A DNA stretch of 64,000 nucleotides from Heterocephalus glaber (lineage: Eukaryota > Chordata > Mammalia > Rodentia > Bathyergidae), in NCBI RefSeq assembly GCF_000247695.1, contig NW_004624734.1, positions 9,383,078 to 9,447,077 of the forward strand, given 5' to 3'. Both the position numbers and the translations under genes were made by a program. The notes under the pieces were generated by a model that was not told the DNA's origin, ran no database searches, and saw only the letters and a list, made by a program, of their open reading frames with translations. Positions 12,440-23,026 of this stretch are shown here, piece by piece; position 1 is the first letter of the stretch; each line of letters starts with the position of its first letter.

Positions 12440-12575
12440 TCTCCCCAGATGCTGGACAGCAAGCCCTGTGAGGAGGGACCCTGCCTGTGTTGGTCGTTAC
12501 TTTTTCTCTGGTACCAGACACCAGGCCTGGCACATACTGTGCACTCAGTTGTTGAATTAATGACTCACAGAATGA
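12440..12575 (+). repeat. L2 3' end fragment
   Basis: 'gaggagggaccctgcctgtg', 'caggcctggcacatactgtg' and 'gttgaattaatgac' follow the order of the L2 3' terminus. Confidence 0.6.
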
Positions 12576-12589
12576 AATAGCAAATGGCC

Positions 12590-13579
12590 ATTGAACTGAA
12601 CTGAGTGTTCTTCTCACAAAACCCCTCTATTCTGCAAGGAATATGACTTCCAAATGGCAGGGGAGAAAACTGAGTCCCAAACTTCAGAACAGCGCTTAGG
12701 GCTGCACAGATTGCTGAGCTCAGAGAAGGCCCTCAGCCCAGTGCTTTCCCAGCCACCTCGTCTTTCTTAGTTGGGAGTTGAGGCTGGGCTCAGAGATCCC
12801 TGGAGTTCTCTGTGTGCGTCTTTCATTCACCCTTTCTTCTATCACAGAGGCTATGAGGGACAAAGTGACCTTCCAGGGACATTTCCAGGCCTGCAATTCC
12901 AGAATACATACACTTGAGACTCAGCTCTCAGCTTGTTTAAAAATTCTCTGACCTCTCAGTGTCACCGTCCTGTGTCTATGTTGGCATTTATTATTTATTG
13001 CCATTCAATGCCCCAGGAATATAATTTCTTGGTGGGATCCCAGGATAAGGAGCTGATTTGCCAGAGGAAGCCCAGATTTAAGCTGGAGTTTTATCTCTTC
13101 ACTGGCCCTAGGCCACCTGTCCTGGAGCTGGGAACCAGGAGGGCTGGTGGGGGAGGCTGCTGTGGCTTCTTCTAAGTCCTCTCCTGGGGGTGTGACAGCA
13201 GCTGAAGGACTCTGAGGCTCTCCAAGTGGACAGCATCCCTACTTCTGAGGCTAATTCAGTAGCCTTTTCTGCCCCCCAAACCCTTGAAAAACAGGTGTGT
13301 GTAGAATGCAATTTACTGCTTATACTTAGAACCAAATGCTTCTCACCATGTAGCTTCCACTAGAGAAAGATGAGGGGTGTCACAGCCACCTCTTTGTGTA
13401 AGAAGAGAACAGATGTTTGGATGTCTAAGACAGGAGTTGATACTCTCCAAATATTATTAGCAATTGGAAGTGAGGCCATCTGAAAGCAATTGCCTTTTGA
13501 GTTTAATGTGGGAGGGGGATGTTTTGGATTTTTCTTGTTTGTTTCTGAGAGCTTGGAAAGAGATGCTCAGGGAGATTTG

Positions 13580-13613
<34 letters not shown>

Positions 13614-15060
13614 AGTGAATTGGGAGCCACCAAGATATAATCCAGTCCAAATCACTTCCTTATCACTTCTTCCATTTTAAAAGAAGAAAATTGTGTCCTA
13701 GATAGGTGAATTGGCTTGTCTAAGGCCTTCTAGCCAGTAATCTGTGGAGCTGGGACAAAGTCTATGAAATCATGCAGAAAAGTGGCAATGCTCCCTCCAG
13801 GAAGTGAGGAGGGCCTTCAGGTCATCAGGACATCGGTGTGACAGACACAGTGGAGGGGACTCATGCTCCTTTATCTTCAGTTTCTCAGAGGTGGAAAATG
13901 TCTAACTATTGGAAATATGGTAAAACTGTATAATTTTTTGAGGAGAAAAGGCTATAGTTCTAATTATTCTGTCAAGATCTAAATTTCTTAGTGTTCAGAC
14001 AACTGGGGGAGGAGAAGGAATGTCTTAAAACTATGAGTGCCCGGATCTGTTAGATGAGTACCCAAACAATGCCTGTGGCTCCCTGGCGGGAGGAGATGGT
14101 TCAGCACCACGGACAGCAGCCACCTCGGCCCTCTGACAGGGTTCAGGGCACCACTGCATTCACTCCCATCAGAGTGGGTCACAAGAACCACCTGAGCTTG
14201 CCAGAGGAGCTGGTGTCACAGGGAGGCATACAGATATGGGACCCAAAAGGGACCCACAACCCCAACCAGCTCCTCAACCAGTCATCCACCTTGGATGAAT
14301 CTCAAGGTATACCTACCACCTCATTCCCAAGTGCTCGGTAAATTTTCTCCCACTGGCATGAACGCGCCCATACTGCAGAGAAAATATTGACAATCCCCAG
14401 TACTTGGCACCCCCTGCCAGGGGTGAGGTACGTGGAGCTGAGCTTTGACCATAGGGAGAAATAGGATTCAGCAGGAGAAGGAATAGAGGCTTCTCAGGCA
14501 GGTGGATGAAGGTCTGGGGTGTCTTGGGTCCAGGCAAGGAGGAAGACCCATAATTCAGGTTCTGCTATTCTCCCACAGGGTGGGGAGGTAAAAACAAAAG
14601 GATGATGGGCCGCTCAGTTTCTGAGCCTTGGGCCCAAGGGGAAGGGAGAAGGCTGTCAACTGACTGCTTCAGAAACATCACTTGGCCCCAAGCTCTGGTC
14701 TGCAGGCCCAGCCATCAAGGAGCTCCCTGTGCACCCCTTCTCAGGGCCACTAGAGCTCCCCAAAGACCTCTGTGCCGAGCCCCTGATTCCCAACTGGGCT
14801 GCCTGGGAGGCCTGAGGCTGGGGAGAACTACTTACCAGCCTCCCCTCAGGGGGAAGCAGGATCAGCACCTCTCAGTCCCCTGGGGAATCTCCTGTCCAGT
14901 CCTGTCCTTTGAAGAGCACCATCATGGCTAAGGGGACCTCAGTCACCCTGGACATCAGAGACACTCAGCAGCCTGGAGGAAAAGCACATCCTCAAGTCAC
15001 TCAACTAGCAAGCAGGTAGGCACTGCCATGGACCTTGCACTCGGTCCGGGTCAGGGTGTG
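12590..15060. other. Unannotated intergenic stretch
   Basis: Apart from the (GA)n run I see no gene and no clear repeat. Open frames are short and lack recognisable domains. Confidence 0.5.
13583..13611 (+). repeat. (GA)n microsatellite
   Basis: About fourteen uninterrupted GA dinucleotides. Confidence 0.95.
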
Positions 15061-15457
15061 TGTTGTGGCTTGTGTCTAGATGCCCCCCCACCAAAGCTTC
15101 ATGTGAATGAGGTGGGTTTTTTTCCCGAGGTGGCTGAATCTAGAGTATGTGGTTGATTCATGGTGCAGTGCTAGGCTCAAGGGCACTAGGATTAAGGGTG
15201 TGAGTGCTACCCTCCCTAAGTAGTCTGAATAAAATAAAAGGGGCCAGAAGACACTGTTAAGTTCCCTTATAGATTTGCTACCATCTGTCCCCCATGAATT
15301 GTTCTTCTCTGTGATCTCCCTCTGCAAAGCCACCTTGCTTGGAGCCAGCTAATTATGGGCTGAAACTTCTACAAACTGTGAGCTAAATAAGCCTTTCTCC
15401 CTTTAATTTTGGGTGCTGGTATTTTGTCTCAGCAATGAGAGAAAAGTAACTAAGACA
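15061..15457 (+). repeat. Solo LTR, ERVL-MaLR-like
   Basis: The element starts with TG ('tgttgtggcttgtgtctaga') and ends with CA ('gtaactaagaca'). It has the MaLR 3' layout: 'cctctacaaactgtgagcta'-like text, AATAA signal, 'ttgggtgctggtattttgtc'. It can be aligned along its length with the LTR at 58,402-58,779. No internal retroviral sequence flanks it. The family name is by resemblance to MST/THE-type LTRs. Confidence 0.7.
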
Positions 15458-15829
15458 TCCTGTGTGAAACACCTGGCATATAACGGGCCCTGGGCCCTCA
15501 CAGGAGCTCTAGGAGGTGCATGCTGTCACTGGGAGCCCATTCCACATGTGAGAAAACTGAAGTTCTCCCAGAAGCTGAGTTGCCCATTCCTGCTGATGCT
15601 GAACTTGAAGAGCCTGGATCATTTTGTCAGTCAGTGAACGGCAAAACAGAACTACATAACCAAGGGCTCCATCAGAGCAGAGCCTGGGAAGAGAGGGCAG
15701 GGATGAGCTCATGGGCACTGAGCTCTCTCAAGGACCAAGAACTGTGCCAGACTTTCCCTCCTCTTCTCAGCTCTCCTGAGCCATTGCCAACAGAGTGGCA
15801 CTGAATTCTCTCAGCTAAATTCACAGACA

Positions 15830-15925
15830 TCACACAGAAATTACTTTGGCCATTTTGTAGAAGAGGAAACAGAGGCTCTGAACAGTTAAGCGACTCTTAC
15901 CGGGCCCCCAGTGAGGTCTCCCTGG
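15830..15925 (-). repeat. MIR fragment
   Basis: Antisense MIR core: 'cattttgtagaagaggaaac', 'agaggctctgaacagttaag', 'cgactcttacc'. Confidence 0.65.
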
Positions 15926-16639
15926 CTTCAAAATATGGCCCTTCCCGCTGTCCTGGGCTGCTTTTGGCAGCCACCAAGGGCTCTGGGGACCAGGATCACC
16001 CTCAAGTCACCCGGAGGCTCCTCCCCAGGAGGCTCTAAAAGCCAACTTTGGGGGCTCACAGCGTTGAGGGGTTGGGACCCGGGCAAGGGGTCCTCCCTCC
16101 CTCAGGGCCCCCACTGGACTACTTGGATCCATCCCTGGGCTGGGGCTCCTCTGCCCCCCTCCCCTTCCCAAACCATGCCTTGTTCATGCTGTCACGCTGC
16201 AGCCTCACTCTGCTCTGCCAGACCCTCACCTCACCCCCAAGCCCTGCGATCCCATCTACCGGTCTACCTGGCACCCCTTGGAGCCTGCATGTCACTAAGC
16301 AGCTCTTGCCCAGCATGGAGCCCTGCAGCCCCTCCCCTGGGTGATCTTCCCGCTGGATACAGGAGTTTCTATCCAGCGGTGGGGTGGTGGCACCCTAGAA
16401 GACACCATGCTCAGCAGGGAGGCACCACTACAGATCCTGTGAGAACAAGGCCAGGGCCAGAGGAAAGGAGGCAAGCACCCGGAGGACTTCACTTGCCTCT
16501 CCAATTGGGCCAGGTCTGGTCCTTCTCACCAAGCTGCTGCACCTCTGGTCTCGAGTGAGCCAGCCTCGGGGCCAAGGCACAATGCCTAAGGTGCCCTCCT
16601 CGGTCTTTCTTCCACCCCCTGGGGCCTAGGCCCTCATCC

Positions 16640-16990
16640 ACCCATTGAGGAGGCCTGTAAACCACTTTATTAGATCAAAGCAAACATCTGCAAAGAAGAA
16701 AAGCAAAACCTTAATTGGAAGCCCCTGGAGATGTTTGCAGAGACAGGCAGGAGAGGATCTAATGAAATCACCGCATGCTGGCCTCCTCACAGACCTGGCA
16801 GATAAGGCCGAATTGCCTGGCAACAGGACTTTTCCATCTGGAGGCCTGATAAGGGGCTGGGGGAGCTGCGTGTTTGCAAAATAGGATTTTGTAAGCGAGG
16901 CCGAGGGCTTGTTGACTCTGGTGTCCATCGCCCTGGGTCCCACCACGAGATAAGCAGCTGCCACTTTCCCTGGGATACCAAACCCCTGGG
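16640..16990. promoter_or_regulatory. Candidate distal regulatory element (GATA cluster)
   Basis: This block is free of recognisable repeats. It holds AGATAAG at 16,800-16,806, TGATAAG at 16,847-16,853 and AGATAAG at 16,948-16,954. The last is directly followed by the E-box CAGCTG at 16,955-16,960. Three GATA sites in about 155 bases next to a GATA/E-box composite is typical of tissue enhancers. It lies about 5 kb upstream of the CHGA promoter. Function is inferred from motifs only. Confidence 0.35.
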
Positions 16991-17184
16991 AGGGCCTGCC
17001 CCCTTGGAGACATCCTGAACCTTGGCTGGAGGAGCAGCCAGTCATGTCCTGGGCCGGATGCTAGCGAAGGGGACATTTTCAGCAGGGGTTTGTGGTAGCA
17101 ATGGCTTTCTCTCTTCCTCTCCCTGACTCTGGTCCAGGCTCCCCAGGATGGAGTGGGTATTAGGGCTGTGGGAAACTAGCAAGT

Positions 17185-17778
17185 TCTGATGCAGCACTCC
17201 AATGCCTCACACCTCCTGCTGCCTCCTCCTCCTAGGGACTTCTCTCTTGGAGTAAAAGCCAAAGTCCTCATAGATACTGGGGGATTTTGTAACGTCTGGT
17301 GTAACAATTTCTTACGTCCTGCTACTCACTGCCTCACTCACTCTCTTCCAGCCACCTTGGCCTTCTCACTCTACCGCATACCTGCCCGTCATGCTCCTGC
17401 CCCAGGGCCTTTGCACTGACTGTCAATTCTGCCAGGGATATATCTACAAGGCTCTGTCCCTTGACTCCTTCAAGGCCTGCTTCAAATTACTGTCTCCATG
17501 AACCCTACCCCGGCCAATTACTCAGGCCTCCCACTTTGGTATCCAAATGTCTTTACCCTGCTCAGATCTTTCCTTTTCCACAGCAACCACTGCCTTCTAA
17601 CCTGCTACAGAATGCACCTATTTCTTATGATTTATTGCTTCTTGTCTGTTTCCTCAGCCTAAATCACAAGCTCCAAGAAGGTGAGGGTCTTCTCTCTTTT
17701 TTTCACTAGCAATTCCAGGAATTGGGATCCGAGCCAGGAACATGCTAGGTGCTTAGTAAATGTTTGTTGAATGAAGAA
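17185..17778 (+). repeat. L2 (LINE-2) 3' end, long fragment
   Basis: The order of the L2 3' region is well kept over about 590 bases: 'cactctcttccagccacctt', 'ggccttctcactct', 'ccccagggcctttgcactg', 'cctgcttcaaattactgtct', 'agctccaagaaggtgagg', 'gctaggtgcttagtaaatgt', and 'ttgttgaatgaa'. It carries no working reading frame. Confidence 0.9.
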
Positions 17779-18119
17779 ATGTTTCCCCTTCCTAGTTCCC
17801 AAACAGCTTCCGTAGAACTGGTGGAAGAGTGCATGCTCAGAACACACCTCTGCCAGGTAACTGGGCCTCCCCAGGAAAGGCCTGGGAAGCAGCACCCCAG
17901 CCCCACTGTCTGGACCCTCCAGAGGAAGGCGGCCTAATCCAGGAAGGAAAACTCCGGGTGAGGCACCAGGCTTGCTTGGATGCCATCCCAGCCCTACTAC
18001 TGATTTGCTGTGCGACTCAGGAAAGGGCGCTATGAATTTTTGAGCCCCAATTCCCTCTTTTGGCTGATGATATCAGCATTTCCCCTCTCTGACTAAAAGC
18101 AATACACTTCCACATTATG

Positions 18120-18240
18120 AGTCTGGGGGCCTCCAGCCTGAGACCAAATCCTGTCTCTGCTACTTGGTAGCTGTGTGCTGTTAGGTAGTTTAGGTAACCT
18201 CTCTGAACCTCTGCCTCCTAATCTATAGATAGGTGTGTGA
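18120..18240 (+). repeat. MIR fragment
   Basis: Sense MIR: 'ctctgctacttggtagctgt', 'ttaggtaacctctctgaacc', 'tctgcctcctaatctata'. Confidence 0.75.
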
Positions 18241-18432
18241 CCTGACCCTTCCATGGACTGACTACTCTCTGCTCACTTGTGATCCAGGTGGCATCAGCTG
18301 GCTCCTCATGTGAAATCATGGGAAGTAGCTAGCCAGGGTCTTTCGGGGTGTGCACTGTAACTCCAAGGTAGACCAGAAGTCACTGCAGTTTGGCTGATGC
18401 AAGGCTGTGTTCATTTTCCCAGCCTCATAGGT

Positions 18433-18622
18433 GTTTTGTTTTATTTTGTTTTGTTTTGCAGTACTGGGGAGCCTTCACATTGAGCTACATCCTCAGCCCT
18501 TTTTTATTTTGAGACAGAATTTTGCTAAGTTGCCCGGGATGGACTTCAACTTTGATCCTCTTGCCTCAGCCTTCCACAGTGCTGGGGTCACAGGTATGCA
18601 CCACCATATGCAGCTCAACCTT
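18433..18622 (-). repeat. B1-ID dimeric SINE
   Basis: A (TTTTG)n tail precedes an antisense ID half that is internally shortened ('gtactggggagccttcacat', 'tgagctacatcctcagcc') and an antisense B1 half ('ttgctaagttgcccgggatg', 'cttgcctcagccttcc', 'gcaccaccatatgcagc'). Confidence 0.85.
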
Positions 18623-19654
18623 GCAGATTGGTCCTCAGCTGTCCTCGCCATGTGGCTCCCACCTTGGCTGGAGGCACTGCAATGGCCTAGCGTTGACAGG
18701 ACACTCCCTAGGTAGGACAAGTGTCCAAATTAACCCAAAGGATGATCAAACCCTGGCCCCAGGGAGGGAGCAGAAATGTGTCAAGGTCTGAGAAGGGGCC
18801 AGGCTAGAAGAGCACTGAGCACTATGCAGCTGCAAGACCTAGGACCATTCCAAGGGTGAGGATGCTGTCAGACCACCCACAGCCCAGCCACAGACCTGGC
18901 CCTGGTCAGGCTCTTAGCTTGGGTTCCCCGAGACAAGAATATAACCAACCGCACTTGGTTTATCAGGACTCCCTGGGAGGAAAGTGGGTTGGGACCATTA
19001 GGGAGACTCACGGGAAAGGAACGGAAGTCTGTAACGTGTAGCTATCAATAAAGTCCGCCACCAACAAGGTGTGCACCGTCAAGCCAGACCCCCTGTGACA
19101 ACAGAGCTTAATCCCACAGGGAACCTCTGTGAAATGGTCCAGAGGAAGCCTTCACTAAAATTACCCCACGCAGGGGGAAGGAAGCTGGGACATCAAGGGC
19201 TGCCCCAGGTGGAAGGGTAGTGTGAATCCCTGAACTTTCTGTAGCTCTCCCGGTTTGCACAAAAAGCCGTTGAGTTCAGAGGGTAGAGCCCAGCTGTCGG
19301 AGCTTGGTCAGAGCCCTGCAGGACCCAGAGATCCAAGCCGGGACCTGGCTGCATGTGCTGCATGAGTTGGACTCAGGTGTAGCTTGTGGGGAGCAGCAGG
19401 AGCCCACAGTTCGCCACAGGGGCTCAGGGCTGCCTTGGGGGTCTCTCAGCATCAGCAGTCTGAGTGGAGGGAGTCCCAGAAGGCCACCCGCAGGGCTCTG
19501 GTGCCCCTCCTCCTGTTTGCTGGGTGTGGTGCCCAGAGAGATCCCAGACATGCCAGGGGCAAGTAGTGCCTGCCCCATGGAGAGGAGAGGACACTCATCC
19601 TGTCCCCTCTCCCCACCTTGCAGACTAGGAGCCAGACCCTTCCTCTGCTCAACA

Positions 19655-19870
19655 GAAACAGTGATTGTTTTTATTGTGGCAAACTATACATAAAATTGAC
19701 CATTTTAACCATTTTTCAATGTTCAGTAGCATTGAGTGCATTCTTATTGTGCAAACATCTTACCATCCATCTCTCCAGAACTTTCCCATTTTCCCAAACT
19801 CTGTCCCCAGGAAACATTAACTGGTTTTTCCTTGCCCCAGCTCTGAGCGACCACCATTCCATTCTCCCTC
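19655..19870 (-). repeat. L1 (old, L1M-type) 3' end fragment
   Basis: 'attgtggcaaactatacata' and 'aaattgaccattttaaccat' followed by 'gcattgagtgcattcttatt' read as an antisense L1M 3' end, the same part of the element as at 11,580. Confidence 0.7.
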
Positions 19871-20394
19871 TCTGTGAATCCTCATTAGCAATTTTCGCTG
19901 AGTGTCCCAATGTGGTCCTCACATTCCAGATCTGCCTTCTGTCCCCTTCCAAGGATGGCTGGTGGACTCCGGGGCCCGAAGGAAGCACTTTAGCTGCTGG
20001 TCTCATACATCTCTCATTCACTTCTGAACTAACTGGAAATGCTGCCGAGCTCTGTGTATAAGATTTTTCCTTATAGCACCAAAACAGAGCACCAGTCTGT
20101 ACCAACCTGCAAATTAAACAACTGTGGCACACAAAGAGATTATGGTGGATGATGACACACGCGACACAGGTAAACAGTTACGATATGGTGCTCGGAAGGA
20201 AGCAGTCACAAACCTGCACACCTTCACAGTGACCCACATCATAAGGCCAGTTATTCTTTCACTAACTTTGAATGATGGAGCTGCTTCAGCACAGACTAGA
20301 GAATAAATTAGTGATGCTTGTCTCTGGGTGGTGAGGGTATAGGTGATTTTCCTCTCTCAGATTTTCTAGATGAAACACATGTTACTCTTCTGCT

Positions 20395-20678
20395 ATGTTC
20401 TCCAGGTCCTTTGCACCCAACCTCCTTGCTATGCCTTGGACATTTCAGACCCATCCCTCCCTCCAGGCATTTGCTCTGGCAGTCTCCTCTCATGGGGCTC
20501 TCTTCTCCTAGCTGCACACTGGCCCACTCCCTTGGCAACTTCAAATGTCACCTGTTTAGCGAGGCTTTCTTAGTTAGAGCCACTCTAATTAAATATAATA
20601 CTGTTCCTCTCCAGCCCAGCCATCTCCCTCCTTGCTTAATTTTTCTCTATAATGTTCTCAATCCCTGACATACTGTGC
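20395..20678 (+). repeat. L2 3' end, part 1 (split by a SINE)
   Basis: 'caacttcaaatgtcacctgt', 'ttagcgaggctttctta' and 'gccatctccctccttgc' follow the L2 3' region. The element is interrupted at 20,679 by a B1-ID SINE and appears to continue at about 20,850. Confidence 0.75.
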
Positions 20679-20848
20679 TTTTTTTTAAATTTTTGGTGCT
20701 ACTGGGGATTGAACCCAGGGAGGGCTGAGCTGTATCCCAGCACTTTAAAAATTTTTACTTGGAGGCAAGGTCTTACTAGGTTGCCCAGGCTGGCCTCGGA
20801 CTTGCAATCTTCCTGTGACAGCCTCCCAAGTTGCTGGAATCCCAAGTT
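20679..20848 (-). repeat. B1-ID dimeric SINE
   Basis: The antisense ID half ('ctactggggattgaaccca', 'gagctgtatcccagcac') is followed by the antisense B1 half ('ggcaaggtcttactaggttg', 'cccaggctggcctcgg', 'cctcccaagttgctgg'). It is inserted in the L2 3' end. Confidence 0.85.
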
Positions 20849-20955
20849 GTTCATTGCTGCAGCCTTTAGCATCTAGAATAGCTGAGCACTGTGCTGAGGT
20901 GTTATAAGCATGCAGAGGTGCTGAACAAGTGGCTTTTGGATGAACAAATGCACAA
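20849..20955 (+). repeat. L2 3' end, part 2
   Basis: 'cagcctttagcatctagaat', 'agctgagcactgtgctgagg' and 'ttttggatgaacaaatg' are consistent with the L2 terminus. It is diverged. Confidence 0.5.
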
Positions 20956-21980
20956 ATGGGGGCATCCCTGTCTGATTTTTCTCATTTAGGGGGAGGAATG
21001 GGCAGGAGGTGGGAAAGGGTAGCAACAGATCAGGGGGCAGGAAGGAGGGGCTCTGGAGGATCCCAGTCACTGTCACACTGTCACCCAGATCCCAGGTTCC
21101 CTCTGAGCCTGGAGTCAAGTAGCGCAAGGTTTCTGATACGGCCCCAGGTGAGAGCAGCACTAAGGTCAGAGCGTGGAGTGAATCCCCCCGCCCCGCCCCC
21201 GGCCGCGCCCGCGCCTGCGCCCAGAAGGAAACCAACCGGGAAACACCAAACTTCCAGGCTTTGAGAACACTCAAGAGGATGCTGTGCTAAAATACAGGGA
21301 GGACTGCTGGTGGCAAGAGGGTGACCCTGGGCCTGGACTAGGGCTGATGAGCTGATGTCACAGGACTCTTACTCTGGCCTGATGTTGAGAGCTGTCCAAC
21401 AGTGGCTGAGTGGCCAGGTGAAAGGGGCTTAGTGGCTCCACAGGCAGAATCTACGATCCACACACCCATGGGTCCAACCTGCTCTCCGCACGTGCAACAG
21501 CCATCTGTGAATAGCCCTCTGTGCCATTGCGCCCAGCACTGGGCACTGTGAAAGCAGTGACGACTAAATAAATAAATACACATGGGCACAAAACTGGGCT
21601 GTGCCTCGTGCAGACGGGATGGGGAGGCCTTTCTAGAACATCGGAGATATTTCGAGGACCCCTGCATGGTGAACATGTCTCCAGTGCGCGCGGAGTAGAA
21701 GGAAGCTGGGAGCCTGGCACTGTCCACAGAGGGACCTCGGTGCAGGTGGGAAAACGCGAGGCCAGAGATAGGGAGCGACTTGCGCACCAACATACAGGGA
21801 ATCGGTGGCACCGTTGGGGGATGGAGGATCGGTTGAGGGCTCTGGGCCACCTCCTGCAAGCTAGACACTGTTCGCTGCCAGTCTCAGCAGCTGCGAGCGG
21901 CGGAGGCCGCCAGATGCCAGAGGTGAGGCTGGAAGTGGAGCAAGGTGGAGCCAGACCCCGGGGGGTGGGGGAAAGAGGCA

Positions 21981-21990
21981 GGGGGCGGCC
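21981..21990 (+). promoter_or_regulatory. GC box (Sp1-type) of CHGA promoter
   Basis: 'gggggcggcc' lies just upstream of the CRE. A G-rich tract (gggggtgggg) precedes it at 21,961. Binding is inferred from the motif. Confidence 0.5.
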
Positions 21991-21993
21991 CGA

Positions 21994-22001
21994 TGACGTC
22001 A
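21994..22001 (+). promoter_or_regulatory. Cyclic AMP response element of CHGA promoter
   Basis: This is a full palindromic CRE, TGACGTCA, fifteen bases upstream of the TATA box. A proximal CRE is the well-studied element that drives neuroendocrine and cAMP-responsive expression of chromogranin A in mammals. Position and sequence both fit that role. Confidence 0.9.
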
Positions 22002-22016
22002 TTTCCGGGGTCGGGG

Positions 22017-22024
22017 TATATAAG
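22017..22024 (+). promoter_or_regulatory. TATA box of CHGA
   Basis: TATATAAG lies in a GC-rich setting and predicts a transcription start near 22,045-22,050. Chromogranin A promoters are TATA-containing, and the CRE-TATA spacing looks typical. Confidence 0.9.
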
Positions 22025-22076
22025 CAGGGCACACGGGCGCTGCTGCTAGTACTGCAGTACTCCAGCCCGGCGCGCG

Positions 22077-22266
22077 ATGGCTCGCGGGCAGACCGACGGA
22101 CCCGCGGACGCTCGCCCCCCGAGACGCTGCGCTCCCGCCCGCCGCCGGCCCAGCAGCCTCCCTCATGAGGCCGCCTTGCCGGTCCCCACGCCACCAGCTG
22201 GTCCGCGCCCGGGGTTCGCCAAACGCTCCGCCGCCGTCCTGGCGTTCCTGCTGTGCGCCGGGCAAG
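22077..22266 (+). CDS. CHGA: CHGA exon 1, signal peptide; conserved ATG absent
   Basis: The exon ends in the hydrophobic signal-peptide core RSAAVLAFLLCAGQ, followed by a GTGAGC donor at 22,267. In other mammals the Met codon directly precedes RSAAVLA. Here that codon (22,221-22,223) is AAA, in the context gcc-AAA-cgc. The nearest in-frame ATG is at 22,077, about 30 bases after the predicted cap site, with G at -3 and G at +4. Starting there adds 48 residues rich in Arg, Pro and Ala before the signal core. I chose 22,077 as the only in-frame ATG. A true start at 22,221 would need a sequence error or a non-AUG codon. An out-of-frame ATG at 22,165 lies between them. The exon is certain; the start is not. 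Confidence 0.75.
22165..22266 (+). other. Upstream reading frame start overlapping CHGA exon 1
   Basis: An ATG at 22,165, out of frame with CHGA, has a weak context (C at -3, A at +4). It runs 34 codons to the exon end. Spliced to exon 2 it continues for five codons and stops at TGA 22,995-22,997, making a 39-codon frame that spans the CHGA signal region. It could reduce translation from downstream starts. Whether it is used cannot be seen. Confidence 0.4.
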
Positions 22267-22979
22267 GTGAGCGAGCCGGGGGCTCGGCCGAGAGGGTCCC
22301 CGGGCGCCCCGCCAGCCCGAGGTCCACGCGTCCCCTCGGCGCGGCCAGAGTTCAGCACCACGGGCAGCGCCTCCTCCACCTGATTCTCACCGTGGCCTCC
22401 ACCCAGGCCCCGCGGGACACCCGGACCGGACTCCCAGGCGCGGGGACAGGGCCCCCTCGCGCCCCCACCTCTAGTCCAGGCTCGGCGTCTCGGCTGCATC
22501 GGGGCCAGCGCCGGCTTCGCCCCGGGGCAGCCAAGGTCACTGGGGGAGGTGGAAGGACTGCCGCCGCCTGCCCTCTCACCCTCTTACCCTCTCCCTCTCC
22601 CTCTCCCACGTGTCTTCTCTTAGAATCCCTCCCGCTCTTCACCCTCTCCACGCTGCTGGCCCCACCCCAGTCCCACTGCACCGCTGCCCTTGTTTTCGTG
22701 GCAATTGCCTCCCTCTAGAACACGTCCCCACCCCACCCCTACTCCCAGGAGGAGCTTCCCCAAGGGAAGGGGTAAGGCCCTTCAGTGCAGCCTGGAATGG
22801 GGGGATGAGCCCCGGAGGCAGCGTCCGAGGAAGGGAAACAGAATGGGCCCTGGCCTCTCGGGTGGGTGCAGACAGTTGTGAGGGGCAGCACCGGGTGAAT
22901 GGGCCCCTGAACCCAGTCAGGAGGGCCTGGGCTCCTCTTAGTACAGAGGAGTGACCGGGGTGCTCTCTTTTCTTCCCAG
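22267..22979 (+). other. CHGA intron 1
   Basis: GT-AG intron of 713 bases. The first half is CpG-rich and continues the island. No repeat or exon is evident inside. Confidence 0.9.
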
Positions 22980-23026
22980 TCACTGCCCTCCCCGTGAACA
23001 GCCCTAGGACTAAAGGGGACATCGAG
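22980..23026 (+). CDS. CHGA: CHGA exon 2, signal cleavage site and mature N-terminus
   Basis: The exon follows a 'tcttcccag' acceptor. It encodes VTALPVNSPRTKGDIE, with the first codon split across the intron (G|TC). The expected signal-peptidase cut is after VTA, giving the mature N-terminus LPVNSP, which is the conserved start of vasostatin. The donor is GTAAGC at 23,027. Confidence 0.95.

Larger units (their letters stand above)
21880..22560. other. CpG island over the CHGA promoter and exon 1
   Basis: CG dinucleotides become dense in this stretch (for example 'cggcgcgcgatggctcgcgg'), in contrast to the CpG-poor flanks. It spans the core promoter, exon 1 and the start of intron 1. Confidence 0.8.
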
